This document shows positions 8,696 through 17,540 of a stretch of DNA of 64,000 bases, piece after piece (the stretch's first letter is position 1; each line of letters opens with the position of its first letter). The notes under the pieces are model-generated. The model was not told where the DNA came from and made no database searches. It saw only the letters and a program-made list of their open reading frames with translations. The stretch is from Nguyenibacter vanlangensis (GTDB lineage Bacteria; Pseudomonadota; Alphaproteobacteria; Acetobacterales; Acetobacteraceae): the NCBI RefSeq assembly GCF_038719015.1, contig NZ_CP152276.1, positions 2,585,501-2,649,500 on the forward strand, read 5' to 3'. The position numbers were made by a program, and so were the translations under genes.

Positions 8696-9586
8696 CTATC
8701 CGATGGCCTGGCTGGTCAGGGCATAGTAGCACGGGCCGTCCGGCGCGGGCGTCATCGCATCGGTGGACATCGTGTTGACGGTGTCGACACGGATCAGCCC
8801 CATGTCATCCAGCCAGGAGGAGAGGCCGCACGCGGCGGGGATATCCACCCGCAGGAATTCGCCGCCATGCGTGCCGATCCAGTGCGCGATCAGGGCGCGT
8901 GCCCCGATCGGCGTGGCGGCGGCGACCGGACCGATCAGCCAGCCCCAGCCGAATTTCCGGCAGAAGGAATAGCCGACGATGCCGTCCCCGGTATCGATCA
9001 CCACCCCCTTGGCCGTCGCGACCAGGTCCTCGATCAGGCGTGCGCGGTCCATACCCGTCGCCGCGCCGTCCAGTGCCGCCAGTTCCTGCAGGTCCTGCTG
9101 CACGACGGGCCGCAGGCGATGTCCGGGTTCCAACGGGACGATCGGCGCGGACACGCCGTTGCCCTGGTGCTGCTCGACGATCCCGGTCGGGATGAAGCCC
9201 AGTTTTTCATAGAGCGGCTGGCCGGCCGGCGTGGCGTTCAGATACAGCGAATAGCCCGGCAGCAGGCGGCGCACGGTGGCCAGCAGCGTCCGGCCGATCC
9301 CGTGTCCCTGCCAGGCATTCGCCACGATCACCAGCCCCACCGTGGCATAGCGCGTGCCGAACGGCCACCACAGGATGGTACCGATCACCGCGCCGTTTTC
9401 CAGCGTGGCGACCAGCCCGTGGCCCTGCCGCAGCATGAAGTCCCAGTCCTCCAGCCGGTGCGGCCAGCCCAGCGCCTTGGACAGCAGGGCGGCATCGGGC
9501 AGGTCGCCGGACGTCATGGCGCGGATGCCGATTTCCGCCCTTCCGTCCCTGCTCGGGATCTGTTTCACGCTTGTCGGAATCATCAC
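8696..9586 (-). CDS. GNAT-family N-acetyltransferase with C-terminal second GNAT-like domain
   Basis: A 296-residue protein. Acetyl-CoA binding motif A is visible in the first half (LVIVANAWQGHGIGRTLLATV, with QGHGIG as pyrophosphate loop), followed by NATPAGQPLYEKLGF. The second half (LEPGHRLRPVVQQDLQELAALD onward) resembles the accessory acetyltransferase-like domain of longer GNATs. It would acetylate an amine or amino acid. Its start overlaps the end of the upstream Lrp regulator gene by an ATGA, and its stop lies 8 bases before the hydroxyacid dehydrogenase, so all three are translationally coupled. Confidence 0.85.
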   Translation of the reverse strand: MMIPTSVKQIPSRDGRAEIGIRAMTSGDLPDAALLSKALGWPHRLEDWDFMLRQGHGLVATLENGAVIGTILWWPFGTRYATVGLVIVANAWQGHGIGRTLLATVRRLLPGYSLYLNATPAGQPLYEKLGFIPTGIVEQHQGNGVSAPIVPLEPGHRLRPVVQQDLQELAALDGAATGMDRARLIEDLVATAKGVVIDTGDGIVGYSFCRKFGWGWLIGPVAAATPIGARALIAHWIGTHGGEFLRVDIPAACGLSSWLDDMGLIRVDTVNTMSTDAMTPAPDGPCYYALTSQAIG

Positions 9587-10083
9587 GAACGCTCCTGCGG
9601 GGCCGTCAGGTTCTCGACCAGGAAGGCCGGCTTGATGATGGGGGATTTGATGACGATGTAGCTGAAATATTTCTCGATCCCGATATTCTGGTCCAGCAGG
9701 GCCTCGATCGTCTCCTGGTAATGTTCGACGCTGCGGACCATGAATTTCAGAAGATAGTCATATCCCCCGCTGATCAGGTGGCATTCCACGACCGGGTCGA
9801 CCCGCAGGATCGCAGCCTCGAAGCGCGAGAAATCGTCACGCCGATGGTCCGACAGCGTCACTTCGGTAAAGACCGTCAGCACGCTGGCGATCTTCTGCAG
9901 CGCGATCTGCGCCCCGTAGCCGACGATATAGCCCGCCGCCTCCAGCCGCTTGACACGGATCAGGCACGGGCTGGCCGACAGCCCGACGCGGTTGGCCAGC
10001 TCCACATTGGTCAGTCGCCCGTTCTTCTGCAATTGGGCAAGGATTTTCAGATCGATGCGATCCAGCTTGGGCAAGGGTGCCAT
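9583..10083 (-). CDS. Lrp/AsnC-family transcriptional regulator
   Basis: A 166-residue protein with the N-terminal AsnC helix-turn-helix (LDRIDLKILAQLQKNGRLTNVELANRVGLSASPCLIRVKRLEAAGYIVGY) and the C-terminal RAM ligand/oligomer domain (VECHLISGGYDYLLKFMVRSVEHYQ). These regulators sense amino acids and form octamers. It lies between succinate-semialdehyde dehydrogenase and a GNAT in the ABC-importer operon, so it most likely controls this cluster in response to the imported amino compound. Confidence 0.95.
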   Translation of the reverse strand: MAPLPKLDRIDLKILAQLQKNGRLTNVELANRVGLSASPCLIRVKRLEAAGYIVGYGAQIALQKIASVLTVFTEVTLSDHRRDDFSRFEAAILRVDPVVECHLISGGYDYLLKFMVRSVEHYQETIEALLDQNIGIEKYFSYIVIKSPIIKPAFLVENLTAPQERS

Positions 10084-10115
10084 GGAATCCGTCGTCTCTT
10101 CGCTGGGATGCCGCC

Positions 10116-11579
10116 CTACGCGCCCGCCAGGGCGACATGGAGGGTTTTCAGTTCGAGGAATTCCTCGATGCCGACACGCCCGCCCTCGCGGCCCAGCCCC
10201 GATTGCTTGACGCCGCCGAACGGCGCCGTCGCCGTCGAGATCGTGCCTGTATTCAGGCCGACCATGCCGAAATCCAGCGCCGCGCCGACCCGCCAGGCGC
10301 GGTCGAGGTCGCGGGTGAAGAAATAGCTGGCCAGGCCGAACGGCGTGGCGTTCGCCTGAGCCACCGCCGCCTCCTCGGACGTGAAACGGAACAATGGCAG
10401 GACCGGACCGAACGTTTCCTCGCAGGCGATGCGCATGTCGGCGGTCACGTCCGCCAGCACCACCGGATCGACGAAGCGCCCGTCGATCGCGAACGGGCGG
10501 CCGACGATCCGCGCCCCCTTCGCCAGCGCGTCCTCGACATGGGCCTTCACCTTCGCCACCGCGGCGTCGTTGATCAGCGGGCCGATCTGCACGCCGGGCG
10601 CGAGCCCGTCGCCCACGGTCAGCGCCGCGACCTCGGCCGCCAGGCGCGCGGCGAAGGCGTCATAGATCCCGTCCTGGACATAGGCGCGGTTGGCGCAGAC
10701 GCAGGTCTGGCCGGCATTGCGGAACTTGCTGGCCATCGTTCCGGCCACCGCGACGTCCAGATCGGCGTCGTCGAAGACGATCAGCGGCGCGTTGCCGCCC
10801 AGTTCCAGGCTGAGCCGCTTGATCGTATCGGCGCACTGGCGCATCAGCAGCGCGCCCACCGCCGTGGATCCGGTAAAGGACAGTTTGCGGACGATCGGGT
10901 TGCCGGTCAGTTCCGGCCCGATCTCGCGCGCATGGCCGGTGACGATCGACAGCAGGCCGGGCGGCAGGCCCGCCCGTTCCGCCAGCACCGCCAGGGCCAG
11001 GGCGGAATAGGGCGTCAGTTCCGACGGCTTGATCACCATGCTGCATCCCGCAGCGATCGCCGGGCCGCATTTGCGCGTGATCATCGCCAGCGGGAAATTC
11101 CATGGCGTGATCGCGGCCGTCACGCCCACCGGTTCCTTCATCACCAGGATCCGCCGGTCGGCCGCGGGCGCCAGCGTTTCGCCCTCCATCCGTTCGGCCT
11201 CGGCGGCGAACCATTTCAGGAACGAGGCGGCATAGACGACCTCGCCCTTCGCCTCGGCCAGCGGCTTGCCCTGCTCCAGCGTCATGATGCGCGCCAGGTC
11301 GTCGGCATGGCGCATCATCAGCCCGTGCCAGGCCGTCAGGATTTCGGCACGCTGCGCGGCCGGGGTCCGCCGCCACTGCGCCTGCGTCGTCGCGGCGGCG
11401 GCGATCGCATCGCGGGTATCCTGCGCGGTGCAGGCGGGAATGGTGCCGATCACGGCGCCCGTCGCGGGATTGTCGACGTTCAGCGTCTCGCCGTTCGACG
11501 ACGCGCGCCAGGTCCCGCCGATCGCAGCGCGTTCGGAAAACAAGGCCGGATCGGCCAGGTCTGGCATCGTGTTCGTCAT
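10116..11579 (-). CDS. gabD: NAD(P)-dependent succinate-semialdehyde dehydrogenase-like aldehyde dehydrogenase
   Basis: The start at MTNTMPDLADPALF overlaps the stop of the upstream ABC ATPase gene by ATGA, giving 487 residues, the usual GabD length. Hallmarks are the N-terminal GTWRASSNGETLNVDNPATG, ITPWNFPLAMITRKCGPA, the catalytic glutamate in LELGGNAP and the nucleophilic cysteine in NAGQTCVCANR. It is closer to GabD than to general aldehyde dehydrogenases in the stretch AVAGTMASKFRNAGQTCVCANR. It would oxidise succinate semialdehyde (or a close homologue) to succinate, which fits amine or 4-aminobutyrate breakdown with the class III aminotransferase at 23.7 kb. Confidence 0.88.
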   Translation of the reverse strand: MTNTMPDLADPALFSERAAIGGTWRASSNGETLNVDNPATGAVIGTIPACTAQDTRDAIAAAATTQAQWRRTPAAQRAEILTAWHGLMMRHADDLARIMTLEQGKPLAEAKGEVVYAASFLKWFAAEAERMEGETLAPAADRRILVMKEPVGVTAAITPWNFPLAMITRKCGPAIAAGCSMVIKPSELTPYSALALAVLAERAGLPPGLLSIVTGHAREIGPELTGNPIVRKLSFTGSTAVGALLMRQCADTIKRLSLELGGNAPLIVFDDADLDVAVAGTMASKFRNAGQTCVCANRAYVQDGIYDAFAARLAAEVAALTVGDGLAPGVQIGPLINDAAVAKVKAHVEDALAKGARIVGRPFAIDGRFVDPVVLADVTADMRIACEETFGPVLPLFRFTSEEAAVAQANATPFGLASYFFTRDLDRAWRVGAALDFGMVGLNTGTISTATAPFGGVKQSGLGREGGRVGIEEFLELKTLHVALAGA

Positions 11580-13417
11580 GCTTCGGTCTCCGGGAACTGG
11601 GTCGGTTCGAGATGGCAGGCGATTTGCGCGCCGCCGGCCGTGCGGCGCACCGGCGGCGGCAGGCGGTCGCACAGGCCGGGAATCCGGTCGGCGCAGCGGG
11701 GATGATAGCAGCAGAGGCCCGGGGGCAGCGACGGGCCGGGCGCCAGGTCCTGCGCGGCACGCCGGGCCCGCGTATCCTCCAGCCAGCCGGGGCGCATGGA
11801 CGGGACCGAATCCCGCAGCAGGCGCATATAGGGATGATGCGGACCAGCATCCAGCGATGCCGCCGGCCCGCATTCGACCACCCGTCCGGCATACAGCACG
11901 GCCACCCGGTCGCAGATCGCGCGCAGGGCGTGCAGGTCGTGGGTGATGAAGATGAAGGACAGGCCGAGATCACGCTGCAGACCGGCCATCAGATCCAGGA
12001 TCGCCGCCGCCACCACCGTGTCCAGCGCGGCGGTGATTTCGTCGCACAGCACGATTTGCGGCCCGGCGGCCAGGGCGCGGGCGAAATTGATCCGCTGCTT
12101 CTGCCCGCCCGACAATTCCGACGGCAGGCGCGCCGCCAGGGCGGGGGACAGACGCACCATCTCCAGCAATTCGGCCACCCGCCGGTCGGCGGCAGCACCG
12201 CGCAGCCCGTCATAGAAGGCGACGACGCGCCCCAGCGTCGCACCGATGGTCCGGGCCGGGTTCAGCACGCCGTCGGCATTCTGCGCCACCATCTGCAGCC
12301 GGCGCCGTTGCGCGGCCGTACGATCCTCGACCCGGCCCGCCAGCTTTTGCCCGTCCAGCAGGATATCCCCCGCCGCCCAGGGTTGCAGGCCGGCGATGGC
12401 GCGCGCCAGGGTGCTCTTGCCGCAGCCGGACTCGCCGATCACCCCCAGCGTGCTGCCCGGCGGCACCGCGAAGGCCGCGCGATCGACGACGACCGTCGCG
12501 GGGAGAACCATCCCTGGCGGGCCGGACGCCGGACCGCGCCCATAGCCGACGACCAGGTCGCGTACTTCGAGCACCGGGCCCTCGATCACCGGGCGCGCGG
12601 CTTCGGCGACGGGGCCGTCCGCCCGCCGCGCACGCGGCTCGGCCGCCGCCAGCAGCCGGCGGCTGTAGTCGTCGCGCGGCGCGGTCAGCACGCGCGCGAC
12701 CGGCCCCGTCTCGCGGACCGTGCCGTCCTTCAGGACCACCGCCTGGTCAGCGATCTGGGCCACCACCGCCAGGTCGTGGGTGACATAGACGCCGGTGACA
12801 CCCTGGTCGGCCAGCGCGTTCTTGAAGGCGGCCAGGACCTCGATCTGCGTCGTGACGTCCAGCGCGGTGGTCGGCTCGTCGAAGATCACGATTTCCGGGC
12901 CGGCCATCAGCGCCATCGCGGCCATCAGGCGCTGCAACTGCCCGCCCGACAATTCACCGGGATAGCGGGCGCCGATCCTCTCGGGCTGCGGCAGGGCCAG
13001 CGCGCGGAACAGGGCGACCGCCCGGCCCTCGAGGTCCCGCCGGGGCATGACGCGATGGATCAGCGCCGGCTCGATCACCTGCCGCAGGACCGGCAGGGCG
13101 GGGTTGAAGGCGCTGGCGGCATTCTGCGCCACGTAGCTGACCACCCGGCCGCACAGCGCGCGGCGTTCCTCGGCATTCATCGCCGCGACGTCGTACCCGG
13201 CGACCGAGACCCGTCCGCCGGTGATGCGGCAGCCGGGCCGCACATGCCCCATCAGCGCCAGGGCGATCGTCGTCTTGCCGGACCCGGACTCGCCGATCAA
13301 TGCCAGCATCTCGCCGCGCCGGACCGAAAAATCCACCCCGCGCACGATCGGGGTTTCCGCGCCGCGTCCCCGGCGCCCAGCGATCCGCAGGCCCTCGACA
13401 TGGATGATCGCCGTCAT
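11576..13417 (-). CDS. Peptide/opine-type ABC importer, fused double ATPase
   Basis: A 613-residue protein with two complete ABC ATPase modules, equivalent to DppD and DppF fused. Module 1 has Walker A GESGSGKTTIA, signature LSGGQLQR and Walker B IVIFDEPTTALD. Module 2 has GESGCGKSTLA, LSGGQKQR and IVLCDEITAALD. It closes with the oligopeptide-transporter C-terminal cysteine region (CCYHPRCADRIPGLCDRLPPP). It would power uptake of dipeptides, opines or similar solutes through the two adjacent permeases. It starts one base before the stop of the upstream permease gene and overlaps gabD downstream. Confidence 0.95.
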   Translation of the reverse strand: MTAIIHVEGLRIAGRRGRGAETPIVRGVDFSVRRGEMLALIGESGSGKTTIALALMGHVRPGCRITGGRVSVAGYDVAAMNAEERRALCGRVVSYVAQNAASAFNPALPVLRQVIEPALIHRVMPRRDLEGRAVALFRALALPQPERIGARYPGELSGGQLQRLMAAMALMAGPEIVIFDEPTTALDVTTQIEVLAAFKNALADQGVTGVYVTHDLAVVAQIADQAVVLKDGTVRETGPVARVLTAPRDDYSRRLLAAAEPRARRADGPVAEAARPVIEGPVLEVRDLVVGYGRGPASGPPGMVLPATVVVDRAAFAVPPGSTLGVIGESGCGKSTLARAIAGLQPWAAGDILLDGQKLAGRVEDRTAAQRRRLQMVAQNADGVLNPARTIGATLGRVVAFYDGLRGAAADRRVAELLEMVRLSPALAARLPSELSGGQKQRINFARALAAGPQIVLCDEITAALDTVVAAAILDLMAGLQRDLGLSFIFITHDLHALRAICDRVAVLYAGRVVECGPAASLDAGPHHPYMRLLRDSVPSMRPGWLEDTRARRAAQDLAPGPSLPPGLCCYHPRCADRIPGLCDRLPPPVRRTAGGAQIACHLEPTQFPETEA

Positions 13418-13418
13418 C

Positions 13419-14225
13419 TCAGCGCCTCCGTCCGGTGGAATCGAGCGCGAGATTGACGCCGATCGTCAGAACGGCAATGGCGAGTGTCGGCGCGATCATC
13501 GCATAGGCGCCATAGACCACGCCCAGCAGGTTTTCCCGTACCATGGACCCCAGATCGACCCCCGGCAGCTGGACCCCGATGCCGAGGAAGCTGAGATTGC
13601 TCAGCAGCAGCACCGCGTAGATGAAGCGCAGCCCGACATCGGCCAGCATCGGGCCGGCCATGTTGGGCAGGATTTCGTGCAGGATGATATAGGCCCGCCC
13701 CTCGCCCCGCGCCCGCGCCACGGTGACGAAATCCAGCCTGGCGATCCGCTGGGCCAGGGCGCGGCTGGTCCGGTAGGCGCCGGGCATGTAGATCACCGCC
13801 ATGGTCAGGACCAGCGTCGGTACCGAACTGCCGAACGCGGCGATGACCAGCAGGGCCAGCAGCAGGCTGGGAATCGACAGCAACCCGTCCACCAGCCGGC
13901 CGGCCAGCATTTCCAGCCAGGGACGGGAGATCACCGTCGCGATCCCGACGAACGCGCCCGCCAGGCAGGACAGCAGGGTCGAGGCCAGGCACAGCAGCAC
14001 CGTGTGCCGCGTACCGTCCAGCAGCCGGGCCAGTGTGTCGCGCCCCAGATAGTCGGTGCCCAGCGGATGCGCCCGGGACGCGCCGGCGAACACCGTGCCG
14101 CTGACGACCTGCCCGGTATCATAGGGCGTAAGCATCGGGCCGATGATCGCCACGACCAGCCAGAAGCCGATGACGGCCAGCGCCCGTTCGCGCCCGGCGG
14201 CGAGGCGGCGCAACGGGCCGGTCAT
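13419..14225 (-). CDS. ABC importer permease, DppC-type
   Basis: The start MTGPLRRLAAGRER overlaps the upstream permease stop by ATGA, giving 268 residues. There is an N-terminal membrane anchor (ALAVIGFWLVVAIIGPMLTPYD), the DppC-typical HPLGTDYLGRDTLARLLDGTR, and the cytoplasmic EAA-like loop RARGEGRAYIILHEILPNMAGP that contacts the ATPase. Several further membrane helices follow. It is one half of the inner-membrane channel of the peptide/opine-type importer. Confidence 0.94.
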   Translation of the reverse strand: MTGPLRRLAAGRERALAVIGFWLVVAIIGPMLTPYDTGQVVSGTVFAGASRAHPLGTDYLGRDTLARLLDGTRHTVLLCLASTLLSCLAGAFVGIATVISRPWLEMLAGRLVDGLLSIPSLLLALLVIAAFGSSVPTLVLTMAVIYMPGAYRTSRALAQRIARLDFVTVARARGEGRAYIILHEILPNMAGPMLADVGLRFIYAVLLLSNLSFLGIGVQLPGVDLGSMVRENLLGVVYGAYAMIAPTLAIAVLTIGVNLALDSTGRRR

Positions 14226-15178
14226 GGCGCGCGCCGCCCCGGCAGGGTGGCGATGGTCACGATGTCGGCCAACGTGGTCAGCACCAGATAGGCCAGGCAG
14301 AAGACCAGGGCGCAGGCCTGCACCGTCGGCACGTCGCGCGCGGTGACGGCATCGACCATCAGCCCCGCGACGCCCGGATAGGCGAAGACGGCCTCGATCA
14401 CCACCACCCCGCCCAGCAGCGAGGACAGGCTGAGCGCCACCGCGTTCACCACCGGCCCCACGGCATTCGGCAGCGCATGCACCACGACCAGCCGCACCGG
14501 CCCCACGCCCTTCAGCCGCGCCATCTCGACATAGGGGGCGGACAGCGTGTCCACCATCGCCGCGCGGGTCATGCGCACCATCTGCGCCAGCGTCACCAGG
14601 GCGAGACTGGCCACCGGCATGAAGAACGCGCGCAGGAACTGCCACAGCGTATGCACGCCGCCGATATCCGACAGGGCGGGCAGCAGGTGCAGCCGGGTCG
14701 CGAACACGAACACCGCCAGCGTGGCGATGACGAATTCCGGCACCGACACCAGCCCCAGCGTCAGGACGGTTACGCCGCGATCGTACAGCGTGTCTCGCCA
14801 GACCGCCGCCGTAATGCCCAGCAGCAGCGACACCGGCACGGCCAGCAGCGCCGACGCCCCGGCCAGCAGCAGCGAATTATGCAGCCGGGGCCGCAGCATG
14901 TCCGCCACCGGCAGGCCGTTCAGCAGCGACCGGCCGAAATCGCCGTGCAGCAGGCCGCCCAGCCACAGGACGAAGCGCAGCGGCGCGGGCCGGTCCAGAT
15001 GCAGGCTGTGCCGCAGGGCCTGCACGGACTGGGGCGTGGCGCTCTGCCCCAGCACGCTGTCCGTCGCGTCGCCCGGCAGCAGGCTGGTGATGGCGAACAC
15101 GGCCACCACGACGAAGACCAGCGACAGCGCCGCCGTCGCGAAGCGGCGCCCGACCAGCGGGACCAGAGCGCGCCTCAC
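14222..15178 (-). CDS. ABC importer permease, DppB-type
   Basis: The GTG start at 15178 overlaps the substrate-binding protein stop (GTGA) and yields a 318-residue protein beginning VRRALVPLVGRRFATAALSLVFVVV. That is the first membrane helix of a DppB permease. The expected SLLPGDATDSVLG, FGRSLLNGLPV and conserved loop ARLKGVGPVRLVVVHALPNAVGP are present. It forms the inner-membrane channel with the DppC-type partner. Confidence 0.93.
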   Translation of the reverse strand: MRRALVPLVGRRFATAALSLVFVVVAVFAITSLLPGDATDSVLGQSATPQSVQALRHSLHLDRPAPLRFVLWLGGLLHGDFGRSLLNGLPVADMLRPRLHNSLLLAGASALLAVPVSLLLGITAAVWRDTLYDRGVTVLTLGLVSVPEFVIATLAVFVFATRLHLLPALSDIGGVHTLWQFLRAFFMPVASLALVTLAQMVRMTRAAMVDTLSAPYVEMARLKGVGPVRLVVVHALPNAVGPVVNAVALSLSSLLGGVVVIEAVFAYPGVAGLMVDAVTARDVPTVQACALVFCLAYLVLTTLADIVTIATLPGRRAP

Positions 15179-16704
15179 GCCCCGCCCCCGTCCAGCCAGA
15201 CGAAGCGGGCGAAATCGTAGCCCATCAGTTGCCCGGCCTGGCTGGGACGCAGGCCGCGGACATGGGGCGCGTACCCGTCCAGGCTGGTGGTGAAATTGGG
15301 AATGCAGACGCCCGAGCCGCCCTTGATCATCGCCTGCATGTCGCCGTACAACTGCCGGCGCCGCGCGTCGTCGCGCGTGGCGCGGGCTTCGGCCAGCATG
15401 GCGTCGAAACGCGGGTCGCGCCAGCGGGATTCGTTCCAGGGCGACGCGCTGGCGAAGCCCATTTCGAAGATCAGGCTGGGTGCGGGACGCGGATTGACGT
15501 TGCCGAACCCGAACGGCGCCTTCATCCAATATTGCGTCCAATAGCCGTCGGCCGGCACGCGCCGGACCGCCAGGTCCTGGCCGATGCGGCGCGCGGCATA
15601 TTGCAGCAGCACCGCGATATCCACCGACCCCAGCGCGGCCGGCGAACAGACCAGCGGGATGCGTTCGCCCAGGAATCCGCCGCGCCGCAGCAGGAAACGG
15701 GCGCGATCCGGGTCATGAACCGCCGGGGGCAGGTCATGGTTGCAATAGGGGCTTTCCGGAGCGATCGGCTGGTCGTTGCCCAGGCGGGAATAGCCCAGGA
15801 AGACCGAACGGCGGATCTGCTCGCGGTCCAGCAGGCACTTGATCGCCTCGACGAGGCCCGGCGCGCGCGCCAGCGGCGTATCCAGCCGGATCGCCAGGTC
15901 GGTATAGGTCCCGACCGGACTTTCCATCAGCCCGAAGCCGCCCGCCTGCACCATGCGCACCAGCCGCGGATTGACCGAGGCGATCAGGTCGACATCGCCC
16001 GACATCAGCGCGTTGTGACGCGCCATCTCGTCGGGAATGGCGATGAGTTCGATGCTGTCCACGAACGGCCCGTCGCCCCAGAACGCCGCGTTGCGCCGCC
16101 CCAGCGTGCGGATGCCGGGCACGAATTCGGCGCAGGTAAAGGGCCCGGTGCCGTTCGCCGTCTCGAAACGCCCCGTGCCGTCGCGGATGATGGCGAAATT
16201 GCTCATGGCCAGGATGGCGGGAAAATCGACATTCGGCGCCGTCAGCACGATCTCGACGTCGCGCGGGCCGGTCGCGCGGATCGTGTCCATGGTCCGCGCC
16301 AGCATATATTGCTGCGCGCCGACCGAGGGAATTTTGTGCCGGGCCAGCGAGAAGACGACGTCGGCGGCGCCCAGCGGCGCCCCGTCATGGAAGCGCACGT
16401 CCCGCCGCAGCCGGATGTGCCAGGTCGTCAGGTCGTCGCTCTCGATGGTCTCGGCCAGCGCCGGATGCACGACCAGCGCGTCGTCCAGCGCCGTCAGCCC
16501 GTCGTAGAACATGTGGCCGCGCACATAGTCCGTCGCCATCGACAGCCGGGCCGGATCCAGCGTTTCCGCCGTCGATCCCACCGCCCCCGCGACGCGCAAA
16601 TGGCCGCCGCGCACCGGAGCGGCGACTGGAACGGCGCTTGGGACGGCGCCCCGCGCCCCGCCCGTCGCCAGGCCGGCCATGGCGGCGCCCCCGCCGCCCA
16701 GCAC
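15175..16704 (-). CDS. Periplasmic solute-binding protein, family 5 (peptide/nickel/opine type), Tat-like leader
   Basis: The coding frame holds a complete SBP_bac_5 protein: LDPARLSMATDYVRGHMFYDGLTALDD, WHIRLRRDVRFHDGAPLGAADVVFSL, GTGPFTCAEFVPG, later SPWNESRWRDPRFDAMLAEARA. The annotated GTG at 16704 opens on VLGGGGAAMAGLATGG, but the codons immediately upstream read IPRRA. The true leader is therefore probably the twin-arginine signal IPRRAVLGGGG, and translation must start further upstream at a non-ATG codon such as the CTG at 16764. It would capture the solute for the DppBC/ATPase importer. Confidence 0.9.
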   Translation of the reverse strand: MLGGGGAAMAGLATGGARGAVPSAVPVAAPVRGGHLRVAGAVGSTAETLDPARLSMATDYVRGHMFYDGLTALDDALVVHPALAETIESDDLTTWHIRLRRDVRFHDGAPLGAADVVFSLARHKIPSVGAQQYMLARTMDTIRATGPRDVEIVLTAPNVDFPAILAMSNFAIIRDGTGRFETANGTGPFTCAEFVPGIRTLGRRNAAFWGDGPFVDSIELIAIPDEMARHNALMSGDVDLIASVNPRLVRMVQAGGFGLMESPVGTYTDLAIRLDTPLARAPGLVEAIKCLLDREQIRRSVFLGYSRLGNDQPIAPESPYCNHDLPPAVHDPDRARFLLRRGGFLGERIPLVCSPAALGSVDIAVLLQYAARRIGQDLAVRRVPADGYWTQYWMKAPFGFGNVNPRPAPSLIFEMGFASASPWNESRWRDPRFDAMLAEARATRDDARRRQLYGDMQAMIKGGSGVCIPNFTTSLDGYAPHVRGLRPSQAGQLMGYDFARFVWLDGGGA

Positions 16705-16766
16705 GGCCCGCCGGGGGATCGCGCCGGCTCGGCCGCCGACCGGTGCTGTCTGGCGCGGGTCCAGGG

Positions 16767-17435
16767 TTACAGTCCGACGACGGCAGGCAGGCCGCCGATA
16801 TCCGTGATCTCGGTATAGCCATAGGCCGGGGTGGACGGCTCATGGCCGCGCGCCACGAAGACTTTGTGGGTGATGCCCAGGTCCCGTGCGGTCATCAGGT
16901 CGTAGCGCAGCGACGAGGAGACGTGCAGCACATCCTGCGGCCCGCAGCCAAGCTGGTCGAACATATATTCGAAAGCGCGCATGCGCGGCTTGTAGGCCTG
17001 CGCGTCCTCGGCGGTGTAGACGCGGTGGAACGGCGCGCCCAGCAGCCGCACATTGTCATGGATCTGCCGGTTGTCGGCATTCGACAGGATCACCAGCGGG
17101 ATCTCGCGGGCGATCCTTTGCAGCGGCTCGGTGACGTCCGGCCACGGGCCCCAGGTGGGCACCGCGTCATAGAAACGGTTGGCGACGTCGGCGTCGAAGC
17201 GGATGCCCCAGCGGCGGCAGGTCCGCTCCACCGCGTTCATCACCACATAGCGATAGGGCTTCCAGGCGCCCAGGACCTCGTCGAGCCGATAGCCCGCGAA
17301 ATCGGCGCAGAACCGGGTCATCCCCTCTTCCGGGACCTGATCCGCGAACAGGGTGCGGGCCAGGTCGCTCATCCGGAAGCGGGTCAGCGTGCCGTAGCAG
17401 TCGAAGGTGATGTATTTCGGCCGGAAGACAGACAT
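16767..17435 (-). CDS. HAD-superfamily hydrolase, haloacid dehalogenase type II-like (1)
   Basis: The start at MSVFRPKYITFD follows a strong purine-rich ribosome site. The protein has HAD motif I FDCYGTL, motif II LSNADN, motif III lysine in YKPRMRAFEYMFDQL, and SSSLRYDLMTARDLG near the end. This is the L-2-haloacid dehalogenase/phosphatase layout. Members hydrolyse a C-halogen or phosphate bond through an aspartyl intermediate, but many so annotated act on other substrates. It lies just upstream of the ABC importer and next to a second, divergent HAD, so a role in the same catabolic route is inferred. Confidence 0.85.
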   Translation of the reverse strand: MSVFRPKYITFDCYGTLTRFRMSDLARTLFADQVPEEGMTRFCADFAGYRLDEVLGAWKPYRYVVMNAVERTCRRWGIRFDADVANRFYDAVPTWGPWPDVTEPLQRIAREIPLVILSNADNRQIHDNVRLLGAPFHRVYTAEDAQAYKPRMRAFEYMFDQLGCGPQDVLHVSSSLRYDLMTARDLGITHKVFVARGHEPSTPAYGYTEITDIGGLPAVVGL

Positions 17436-17540
17436 GACTCTCTCTCTTTCTCTTCGGTGGGCTTTCTCCACTCCATCACGGACGGCACGGTCGGATCATC
17501 CGAAACGGCCGCCGGCACAGAGTTTCCTGCCGAATGACTT

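Noticed and set aside
11612..13456. A 614-codon plus-strand open frame opposite the double ABC ATPase
   Set aside because: The minus strand carries all Walker and signature motifs; the antisense frame has none and is compositional shadow.
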